Source: Chamaecrista fasciculata (lineage: Eukaryota; Streptophyta; Magnoliopsida; Fabales; Fabaceae). From it: 64,000 nt of DNA. The DNA lies in assembly GCA_003254925.1 (NCBI GenBank), contig QANZ01017888.1, positions 1-64,000 of the forward strand, written 5' to 3'. The notes under the pieces were generated by a model. It did no database searches and was not told the DNA's origin. It worked only from the letters and a program-made list of their open reading frames with translations. Below, one piece after another: positions 12,660 to 22,835 of this stretch; positions within the stretch are counted from its first letter, which is position 1, and each line of letters opens with the position of its first letter. The translations under genes and the position numbers were made by a program.

Positions 12660-15600
12660 CATTACTGTCTGGACTCATTTATTGCAGTTTTTTATGGGCC
12701 TCAACCAGGAATTTGATGTTGTTAAAAGTCAAATCTCTCTGCTTCTACTACTAATACTAGTGCTATGTTTGCTAAAGTTAGTAAATCCAAATCTCCTTGA
12801 ATCTAAACATCATTAAGAAATCTTATAATACTAAAAAAAATATTATCATCTTGTGATCATTGTGGCAATGAGGGACATACTAAGGACACATGTTTCAAGC
12901 TTCACGACTATCTTGATTAGTATCAAGATTATAAAGCTAATAAGAAACCCAATCTTGGTAAGGAGCTTGTTGCTACCTTTGCTAGTACTAACTCTACTAA
13001 TGCTTTAAGTGATTGCTCTGGAGGTTCCTCTAATGTTAAGACCGATTAATTAGCTGTTCTCTGCCCTTTTCAAACAAGAAATTGGCAAATATGTGCTAGG
13101 AAAGGGTGTTGAGGAGCATGCTAGTTATGCCAGCACCATGGATTTTGCAAGTGCCACTCTAAATCTTAGCAGTTTCTCTTTAACTTTTGATTCCTAGATT
13201 CTTGACAATGGCACATCATCTCATATGTGCTTTAACAAGTCTCTTATGCAACATATTCACTCTTTCTCTCCCCCCACTAAAGTACATCTTCCTGACTCCT
13301 CTATCAAACTCATAAATAAATGTGGTCAAGTCTCTTTTAATTCTACATTAACATTACATAATGTTCTTTTCAAAACATGCCTGACTTTCGATTTAACTTA
13401 CTTTCAGTCAATAAATTAATTCAAGAATCTCATTTGTCACTCATAGTTTATAAAATATTTTGTCCCTTATAGGACCAGAAGAGTAAAAAGGCTATAGCCG
13501 TGGTAGTGGTGAAAGGGAATCTTTATATTGGATGCTAACTCTTTTAATAGTGATGTAATAACTCGTTTTTTGAATGACTATTAAAGTGATATTGCCTGTA
13601 ATGTTCTGCATACTAATGAACACTTATCTTTACTTTGGCATAATCGTTTTGGTCATTGTCCTCTCCCTGTTATTGATCATATTCATCACTTAAAATCAAT
13701 CACCACATCAACAAAATTAATCTGTGATACATATCACTTAGCAAAGCAATTCAGATTGCCATTTCCTATAAGTCATTCACAAGCTGCAACCATTTTTGAG
13801 CTTTTGCATACAGATCTTTAGGGGCCCTATAAAATACCTAGTCTTACCTCACTATATTTGATGGTCATAGCCATGCCACTTGGACCTTCTTGCTTAAATA
13901 CAAAACACAAGTTCCTCCTACCCTCATTAATTTCATTACACGGGTCCAAAATAATATGATACACAAGTAAAGAAAATACACTTAGATAATGGTACAGAGT
14001 TTACCAACTCTCAATGCCAATATTTTTTCTCAAGTCTAGGTATTATTCATCAGAAATCTTGCCCCCATACTCCATAGCAAAACGACATTGTGAAAAAAAA
14101 ACATAAGCATTTACTTGAGGTAGCTCGTAGTCTCTTATTCCAAGCTCATTTACCTAAAAAATTATGGGGGGAAGCCATTCTCACAGCTTCATACCTTGTA
14201 AATCAAATGCTCACTCCTATCCTTAATTGGCAAACCCCATTTGAGATTTTACATAAAACACAACCTGACTACAACCTTCTAAAAGATTTTGGAAGCTTAT
14301 GCTATGTCACAAATGTCTCTCCTCAAAAAGATAAATTCACTCCTTGCTCCCATAAATGCATGTTCATTGGATATGCAATAGGACAAAAAACTTATAAGGC
14401 ATATGATTTAGATAGCCACAAAATTCATATTACTAGAGATATAAAATTTTTTGAAGATGCATTCCCTTTTGTCACTGCACAACATTCATTGCATGATTCC
14501 ATTCCTACTACACCCTTAGTATCTCTTAACTGTCCTTTTGATTACACTCCATCTGACCCACCACCTGATATAGCTAGCTCTCCATCACCTTATGCAGACA
14601 TTGTTCCTTCCATTCCTTTCGCTATACCAAGACCATCTGATAATTCTCAATCCACCCTTGCTCCTACTCGAATCAGTACTAGACAAAAATACTCACCTGC
14701 TTGGCTCTCAAACTATGTCTACATCCTCTTTATTAATCATTTTCATATATCTCATTTTTTCACTAATTATGTTGCATTTGTGACTAATGTTTCAAAGTTT
14801 AGGAACCTCAAACTTATAGACAAGCTGCTAAAGATCCAAAGAGGATCTTGGCTATGGAATAAGAGCTGCAAGCTCTTGAGAATAATAAAACTTGGGTCTT
14901 AACCTCTCTCGTTGCAGACAAGAAAACCATAGGCACTAAATGGGTTTATCGTGTCAAATACAAGGTAGATGGTACTGTGGATCATTTTAAAGCCCGTTTG
15001 GTCATCAAAGGCTATAATCAAATTGCTGGACTTGATTACATTGACACTTTTTCTCTTGTTGCTAAAGTTGTAACTATCAAGACTTTCATTGTTGTGGCCA
15101 GTTGCAAAGGTTGGCCAATTCACAAATTAGACATTAATAATGCCTTTCTCCAAAAGAAGAGGTTTATCTTGACATCCCCGAAGGTTACACTAAAGTAGTT
15201 GCAAACCAAGTATGCAAATTACGTAGGTCCATATACGGGCTTAAACAAACCTACATGGAATGAAATAGTGGGTTTATTGCTCAAATTCTTAAGTATGGTT
15301 TCGTGCAATCAACTAATGATAATTGTGCACAAGGCTTTATTGCCTTGATCCTCTATGTCGATGATATGTTGTTGACATGCCTATGTGAAGCTGAACTTAC
15401 TCAAGTTAAGCAATATCTCGATTCAATTTTCAACATCAAAGATTTGGGTCTAGCCAAATACTTTCTGGGAGTAGAGATTGCACGTAGCACTGAAGGTACT
15501 TTCCTGTGCTAAAGAAAGTACATCTTAGATATTATTCATGGCACTCATTTAGATGCTACAACCACATTCATTACTCCCTTACCAAAAGGACACAAATTTG

Positions 15601-16430
15601 ACATTAACTCACCCTTACTAACTGATCCAGAAATGTACAGAAACTTAGACAATTTGTGGCAACACCTCGCGAAACTCACATGCAGGCTGCACTCCATGTG
15701 GTTAAATACCTTAAGGGTACTTCCACATTTGGTCTTTATTACTCCTTTGCTTCCAATTTCCATCTTGAAGCATACTGTGACAGTGATTGGGCCTCTTGCC
15801 CACAAACACATCGTTCTTTATCAGGCTATTGTATCATGCTTGGGTCCAACGCCAATTCATGGAAAGTAAAGAAACAATTTACTATGACACGATCCTCCTG
15901 TGAAGTAGAGTACAAAAGCATGGCTAACACAGTTTGTGAGCTACTTTGGGTTACTTATCTCATGAAAGATTTTAGAAAAACTCCCAACACCCCCATCACA
16001 CTTTGGTGTGACAACAAATCTGCCTTGCATATCGTTGTTAACCCTGTATATCATGAGCGCACCAAAAACATCGAAATTGACTGCCATGTTGTCTGTGGTC
16101 GATACAAAGAAGGCTTTATTCTTCCACAACATGTTCCTACTCATCTCCAGTTTGCTGACCGTTTTACCAAGGCATTAGCTTCACCCCAGCTTTGCTCACT
16201 CATGTCCAAGTTGGTTCTTCTTTCTCTTACACCTCCAACTTGAAGGGGGGATGTACAAATATAGCATTATTTTATTCATTATTCCACATCTTATTCTTTT
16301 ATTATTATTAATGTAAATAGTAGATATTTGTTTCAGTTATTGCCAGCTGTAGGAAAGTTGTTAGTATAGTTTTCGGTGCCAATCACACAACACTTGCCAT
16401 TTTGGGGTGTACGTATGTAATGCAATGTAT
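12660..16430 (+). mobile_element. Old Ty1/copia retrotransposon remnant
   Basis: This is a fossil Copia element. Parts run in Copia order: gag end with zinc knuckle (about 12.67-12.92 kb), protease and gag-pre-integrase region (about 13.2-13.8 kb), integrase (about 13.8-14.7 kb), reverse transcriptase with the YVDDM box (about 14.9-15.5 kb) and RNase H (about 15.65-16.24 kb). A purine tract 'gaaggggggatg' at about 16242 precedes what should be the 3' LTR, whose end is not resolved. No 5' LTR was recognised, and the upstream side abuts a TIR-element fragment. It is broken by many (about ten or more) disruptions and is clearly older than the Copia element at 48829-55708. Integrase-before-RT order excludes Gypsy. 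Confidence 0.88.
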
Positions 16431-18400
16431 AATAATGAAACCATCCATTTATCTTGCAATATTTCATGAAAATACCCATAATTCAATGACATATAGAAAC
16501 AGGGGAGGAAAGACGAGAAAATTGTACCCAAGATATCGTAACAACTCAATGCCCAAGCGAGTGACAATAAGGTCTCTGAAGCAATATGGCCAACATCGTC
16601 ACCGTGGATTACTATCGTCTGATGAGGACGTCAGGGAGTTCTCACTGGCGATCTGACGATGTCGTGAAATAAAAAAGAAATCAAATGTAGCATTTTAAAT
16701 TTCACATGGATGCTTAAAACCATTTGTGTCATGTCGAGAAGAAATAAAAAAGAAAACGAAAATGAAAATAGGGAAGAAATCAAACCTCAATCGAGCTAAA
16801 TAAGTGGACAAAAGGCATAGAAGATTGTTGATGATGTCAAGAGTGAGAGAGCTAGCAGCGTCCATCGTCGTCAATGTTGCAAAGAGTGAGAGAAGAGAGT
16901 GAAAGCGTGAACGCCGTCGATGTTGTGAAGAGTGAGAGAAGAACATGAAAGCGTGTTAGGGTTTCAGATGTTTTGAGGGATAATTTGGTAATTTTGAGTC
17001 AAATACCCCAAATTGGGGTATTTTAAATTTACACAGAGAAGGTTGTTCATGGATTATTTTAAAATCCTCACTTATCTTCTCCTTAATTTTATAATTTTCC
17101 AAACAAGGGGAAGAGGATTCAAATCTCTCCCCTCCCCTTCTCCCCAAAAATCCGTAATCTAAACAAACCCTTATTTGGGTACTAGGAGGGGAAAGGAGGG
17201 GAAAAGATTGGAAAGGAAGGGGAGGGGAGATTAATCTCCCTCTACTCCCCCCTTTTGTTTTTGTAAGGAGTTCCTCTTCCAAAATATTTCAATTTGGGGT
17301 ATTTGTAATTTCTAAAGAAAAGAGGAGGAAGAGAGATTAAATGATTAATTCCTCATTCTCTTTCCCTCCAATCTTCAAGTTTCCAAACGAGGAGAAGATG
17401 TTAGACCTCTCTCCTCCCCTCCCCTTTTTACTCAATATCCTCAATCCAAACAAAGCCTAAGGTTGTTAGGATTAGAAACTAACATATAAGAGAAGCTCCA
17501 ATATTTAATTCAGGAATTCTAAGCCCTAGAGGCATGATTTTTCTAATTAGTTTTCAAAATCCAGAAAACTATTTTAATGTGGTCTAAGTGGAAGAAAAAT
17601 TGTCTTCTCTTTTCTTTTGTTCTTGGGTAATCTCCTTAGGTTTTTAGGTCCTCTTTGGATTTGGTAAAATTATGGGAGAAAGTATTGTTTAATAGAATTA
17701 ATAGTTTCACCTAATTAGGATTAATTTGTAAATTCCTACTGCACGTTCCCACAATGTGATGCATCATTGCCACCTATAGAACTATGTGTATGTATGTGTT
17801 ATCAAGCTATAAAATTTAGTATTTTATAAACACATATGTTGATTCAATTCATAATTGGCCAAAATCCTAATTTGGTTCCTAATATTTGCTCAATATTTTG
17901 TTTTATTCCCTAAATTTCTTTTTGTTTCGCTGTGGTCTCCAAAGTTGTCAAGAAGTTTCACCGTTATAAGTATTTGGAGGGTAAAATATAATTTTATCCA
18001 AAGTTGAAACAATGCAAGAATTATATAACAGTACAAATTATGGGAAAAAGTTTTACCTTAGTCCCTACATGAGCCTAGAACCGTGGGTTTCAAATGGTTT
18101 TCACAAAAATAAGAATGCCTTTGGAGGATTCCTCCATTGTTCCTTCATTTGGATTAAGATGCTACCCTAAAATATCATAAAACATCCCAAAGAATGTGAG
18201 AGAATCGTGAAACTTTAAGTAAAATTCACTTTGTTGGAGGTCAATTTGCAAATTTCTCTCTTTTTTTTTTAAACGGAGGTAAGCAGATGGAAATGACTCA
18301 AGAACTGATGGTGAAGCTATTTGGCAACTTTAAGGACCAAAACTTAATTCTTCATTATGTCAGGCGTGACACCCATAGAAATATAGGTGGGTTATTACTT
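16431..18400. other. Intergenic stretch with purine-rich MITE-like sequence
   Basis: No gene was recognised. About 16960-17460 is rich in gagggg/cccctc tracts and carries inverted phrases such as 'taccccaaattggggta' and 'tccaaacaaagcct'. Similar purine-rich blocks with a 'gtttggattagg' start occur near 25997-26220 and 57640-57790. They look like degenerate MITEs of one family, but ends and target duplications could not be fixed. Confidence 0.4.
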
Positions 18401-18404
18401 ATTA

Positions 18405-18682
18405 CTCTCTCCATCCCTAAATATCTGCTTTGTTGGAGGATTTCTTTTGTCCCAAAATATATGATGTTTTACAAAATCAAGAGAACATTAATTTGTCTTT
18501 TTACAATTCTATCCCTATTAAATAGTTAGTAGAGGTTGAATTGATGAGAGTAACTAGAAGTAATATAATAAGGACAATTTAGTCTTTTTTTCTCATATTT
18601 CTCTTCATTTTAGGCGAGTTAATGATTTTCTTGGTTTGTGTGTATTAACTTCAAAAAGCAGATATTCAGGGATGGAGGGAGA
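18405..18682. mobile_element. Stowaway-like (Tc1/mariner) MITE
   Basis: The left end 'ctctctccatccctaaatat' and the right end 'atattcagggatggagggag' are inverted repeats of the well-known Stowaway 'ctccctccatccct' type. A TA dinucleotide lies just left of the element, but the right TA is not preserved. Length is about 278 bp with no coding capacity. The family call rests on the terminal motif. Confidence 0.72.
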
Positions 18683-18699
18683 AAGGTTTAGTAGGTTAA

Positions 18700-19247
18700 G
18701 GCTCCGTTCGTTTGCGCTTATAATAAAATCTGCTCTGATTATAATCAAAGTATTATTGTAATCAAAATTGATTATTTGTGTATTGGTGTTTGGATGAAAG
18801 TTGATTATTTGGTGTACGTGAAATTATTGAAATGGGTATGTAATGATTGTGGTTGATAGATAGAAGGGTAAGGAAAATGATAAATTATATAAGTGTAGAA
18901 ATTGAAGAAAAAGTTGGAAAAAGTAAGATGTGATTTGATTATAATCAAAGTGTGTTTGGATGTGATTGTTGCTTAACAAAAATCAAATTATGTCACTGTT
19001 TGCCTTGGAAAGCGTGAAATTATGATTATAATTATATGCAACTTTGGAGGTGATTATCTTGTTTAGTCTACCAAACTCATTTTTGCTTACAAAATGGTCG
19101 ACCGAAAGGACTAAAGTGTAGCATTTTTTTGAATCAGGCCCCGACATTCGGTGGACCATTGAAAAAAAGGTCCACCGTTTCGCACAAGATGAGAGAGAAT
19201 GGAAAAAAGGACTATGGACCCGAAATAATATTTCAATTTGGCATAAT

Positions 19248-19286
<39 letters not shown>

Positions 19287-19897
19287 CCCCCCCTCTTGTC
19301 TCCTCTCTCTCTTTCACAGAACATGAATTGATGGAATTAATTTTGTGTAATTTCACAAGCTATTGTTCAATTTCAACCTGAATTGATTGTTCAATTTTAT
19401 TCTCAATTCATCTATCTATTTGCTTAATCATTACAAGAAGATGAACTGATGGTTAGGAATTTTGTGCAATTTCACAGAGCTATTGTTGAAGATGGGAGAT
19501 CTATGTGGCTCAGATGTTAGCCTTCGTTGCCAAATCCGACGAAGATCTAGCAAATCTCATCGAGGACTACAATCGTGTTGCGTCTTCCACCTCTTCGTTG
19601 AAGATCAGAGTGTTTATTTTGCCGCCGAAGTCGCTCAACAAGATTTCTCCGTCGTCGTCGCCATCGCCGTTACTGTCACCGTTGTCGTCTATTTCAAAAT
19701 CATCCTCTTCTTCGTCGTCGCTATCGTCGTGGTCTTCTTCATCTCGAAGTCCTAATTCTGCTTGTGCTTGCTCTGGTTTTGGTTCAAATCAGAGGTTTCT
19801 GGTGAAATTCCCGATGTCGGCGCCGATGGCGTCTCCGGAGAAATATGCTGGAAAGAATATTCCTATTCCTCACTATGCTTATCATGCTCAGAGACTA

Positions 19898-19937
<40 letters not shown>

Positions 19938-20228
19938 GAAGAGAAGAAAGTATGGCCAAAATATTAATTTCAGCCCTAAATTATTTGAACAAAATGACAA
20001 TTTAGCCCAATGTTGAGGTAAATGACCATTTTGCCCTTGTGATGGATAATTGATTGTATTAGAGTATAGGTAATTATAGGTATATATATAGGGGTATAAG
20101 TGTAATTGAGTGTGCTTGATTATAAAAAAATCATGATTATAATTTGATCAGAAAAAAAGCGTAAACGAACATGCTTACTACGATTATAATTAGAGCAGAT
20201 TATAATCAGAGCGCAAATGAACGAGGCC
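18700..20228 (+). mobile_element. Non-autonomous TIR DNA transposon carrying a host gene fragment
   Basis: The ends are inverted: left 'ggctccgttcgtttgcgct', right reverse complement 'ggcctcgttcatttgcgct', with a second shared stretch 'ctgattataatc' just inside both. Flanks are 'taa' and 'tta', so a TAA/TTA-type target (PIF/Harbinger) is possible but not proven. The interior carries a (ct)n tract at about 19251-19283, a PB1-domain gene fragment at 19508-19905 and an (ag)n tract at about 19903-19934. No transposase was seen. It resembles Pack-type elements that capture host exons. Confidence 0.75.
19508..19905 (+). pseudogene. Captured PB1-domain (octicosapeptide/Phox/Bem1p) gene fragment
   Basis: An open frame encodes the C-terminal part of a PB1 domain: 'SDEDLANLIEDYNRV', then 'SLKIRVFILP', then a long serine/proline-rich stretch. 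The same order occurs in plant PB1 proteins such as Arabidopsis At1g70640. The N-terminal half of the domain, with the conserved PB1 basic lysine, is absent. The frame runs at its 3' end into an (ag)n microsatellite read as repeating RE residues. It lies wholly inside the 18700-20228 element, so it is a transduplicated fragment. Whether it is transcribed is unknown. The serine-rich half is low complexity, so the assignment rests mainly on the PB1 stretch. Confidence 0.75.
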
Positions 20229-21825
20229 TTAGATGAGACTAACAATAGATTATAGGTATCATAGTATTTGTGGTTAGTTTATTACAATTTGATATCCAAT
20301 AATTAAAGACGAAGTTATTAGTCATAATCACTAAGTAGGGATTAAATTTAGGGAAGTTTTTCGCCATTTTATCATCTACGCTTTTTTACTAGATCTCTTC
20401 TTTACTTTTGTTTCGTTTCAACGTCAACCATCACTCGATTTTTATAGTTCAGATTAGTTAAAAGGTACAATGTAGTGCTTATCATTGTCATTAATAATTC
20501 AAACTCTTTTAGGACAATACCTGGTACTCAAATATTTATACTGAGTCATAAATTTAAAACTTAAAGAAAATCCCTATAAAAACAAATACCACAAATGAAC
20601 TCTATATGATGAAAAAAATACCACATATGGACATCATATATTGAAAACTGTTGCATACATACATCATGCGATCCAGAACTTGTGTAAATGTATAGAACAT
20701 TAATGATGGGCCACAAGGTGGCTGGACGTGAGGCCTTAGGGTGGCCTAGGAAAAGGTAAACAAAAGTAGAAAATGGCAAGGTTGCATGGTGGTCAAAGTG
20801 TGCAGAGAAGGTCAGCCTTCCCCACAAATGGTGTCAGTGAAAACGTAAAAGTGGATTAATGTGACATATCTTTAAGTTTCCTTGAGATTGAATGATGATT
20901 TGAGGAAACATGCAAGAAGTTAGTAATTCATTACGATGTTGAAGTTAGTAACGGTTGGAAAGATGATCGTAAGCAATAGAATAATTCAAGAAGAATTATT
21001 GTTACTAGGATTTTCATGCATGTATTTATAGGAGGAAGATGTTGAGTGTGAATGAGTGACTAGTGTGTGGCTGCGACACGCACACACCACACAGTTGTTA
21101 AGATTGGAGCGAGATATTTTGAGAATGTCAAAATTGTGTATCCCTGAGGGTTGTAATTCAATGATTACAATAATTAATTATGGGTCGCTTATGCATCCTA
21201 TATTAAGAATGGAACTAGTAGGGTGAACAAAACCGATCCCATCCAATTCCAGCCGATCCGAACCAATCCAAACTGAAAAAAATCAATTTAAAAATGAATG
21301 GTCAGCCGAACCACCCAAAAAACCAAAGTTATATACTTCTATATATAAAATATTTCTAAAAATAAAATACTTCTATAAATAAAACCAATCATACCAATCA
21401 ATCACATTCAGTCAGCCTCTAATTAATTATGTTATTTTTTTTTATTTTATTTTAGTGTTATCAATTATCATGTTTTTATGTTTTATGTCATGTTGAAATT
21501 CATAATTATGAATGTTATGAAATTTTAAATTTGCTTCGGAAGGTAATACAATTGCCCTCTTCGGAAGGTAATATTTGTTTGACTATAAAACGAGCGGTCC
21601 ACTTTTAAGACTTGATTTGTCATCATTTGTTAATGATCCCAACTAAATAGAGAATATACTCATTAAAAGTAACTCGTAGCTTCAGACTCGTCATATTCGA
21701 ATTTGAAATACGATGGATATGACTACATTTTGTAGTTTAAGACAAACTAAACATCTATAGAAATATTTAGAACCAGTATGAAACTTCTAAAACATTATAA
21801 AACATTATAGATCAAAATAAGCTTA
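20229..21825. other. Intergenic stretch, no gene recognised
   Basis: AT-rich. The segment 20873-21060 is a diverged copy of 12085-12280. Around 21205-21300 a phrase rich in 'aaccgatcc' resembles the end of a DNA element, but no partner end was found. Confidence 0.4.
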
Positions 21826-22265
21826 AATGTGTACTTTTATGATGAATTTTGAAAATTGGACCATAAACAAACCCTTGAAAGTTTGAAGTTTTTGTCCCGG
21901 GGGACATCAGAAGGTAAAAACATTAATTTTCTTCTTAAATGTTATACTAGCTGTCAATTTTGTCTCCAATCATTTTTGTTGTCAATTTCGTCCCCAATGT
22001 TTTATATTTTGGTTAATTTTGTCATTTGATCAACTTCTTTCAATAAATTAATAACAGACTGCGTCTTGTTTTTCAATCTGAGTTAGAATTTGAATTTCTT
22101 TTTCTATTAATTTCATATTATATATCATTAGCCACATAGATGTGTTGTTAATATTTGATTAAAGTAAAGACAAATGATAAAACTAAAAAAAAAATATAAA
22201 ATATTAGATGACGAAATTCAATATTAATATAAAATTTGGAGCAAAATTAATGCTTTTTTGCCAAT
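21826..22265. mobile_element. MITE-like repeat, 'gtcaatttcgtcccc' family, copy 1
   Basis: It shares a core with 28335-28640 and 46020-46395, including 'ttcaataaattaa', 'tttttcaatctgagtta' and 'atatcattagccacatag'. The outer arms read 'tgtcaatttcgtccccaatg' left and its degraded reverse complement right. It is the most diverged copy. There is no coding capacity. Confidence 0.65.
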
Positions 22266-22268
22266 ATA

Positions 22269-22595
22269 AAATTGAGACGAGTAAACTACTAAATTGGTCC
22301 CTGGATAATTGACTCGCTGACAGATTGGTCCCCGAATTTAGGAAATTGATAAATAGGTCCCCGAATTTTTCTAACGAGTCAAATAGGTCCCCGAATTTTT
22401 CTAACATTTGTCAAATAGGTCCTTCTATGCATGTTATTCGGGGACCTATTTGACTAATGTTAGAAAAATTCGAGGACCTATTTGACTCGTTAGAAAAATT
22501 CGGGGACCTATTTGTCAATTTCCTAAATTCGGGGACCAATCTGTCAGCGAGCCAATAATCCAGGGACCAATTTGGTAGTTTACTCAAATTGAGAC
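22269..22595. mobile_element. Near-perfect hairpin MITE with 10-bp target duplication
   Basis: The element spans 22279-22585. Its two arms of about 145 bp are reverse complements with only about six mismatches by eye, starting 'gagtaaactac' and ending 'gtagtttactc'. The flanks 22269-22278 and 22586-22595 are the identical 10-mer 'aaattgagac'. A 9-10 bp duplication and long arms suggest a Mutator-derived MITE. It ends 250 bp upstream of the PPR start codon, inside the probable promoter. Transcription through it would give a long double-stranded RNA. Arm similarity and the intact duplication point to a recent insertion. Confidence 0.88.
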
Positions 22596-22835
22596 ACTGA
22601 AGTTTGAACTAGGAAATAAAGTGGGTAAAACTCAGACCAAAGGCAGCGAGCGAACCAGCAAAAAGTGCATGCACGCCGGAGACATGAACAACTCAAACTC
22701 TATCCTCGAAAATCGACACACATAGTGACCCATCGTCACCGACCCACCATTTTCTGCATTCCGAGTGAAACAAGAAGAAGAAGCCTTCGCATCCATTTTC
22801 CTACTTCTTCTTCTTCTCTCTTTCTCTCTGTACCA

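Noticed and set aside
22665-22835. Upstream extension of the PPR frame by 57 codons
   Set aside because: The frame is open but has no ATG before 22836; it is basic, non-conserved leader sequence.
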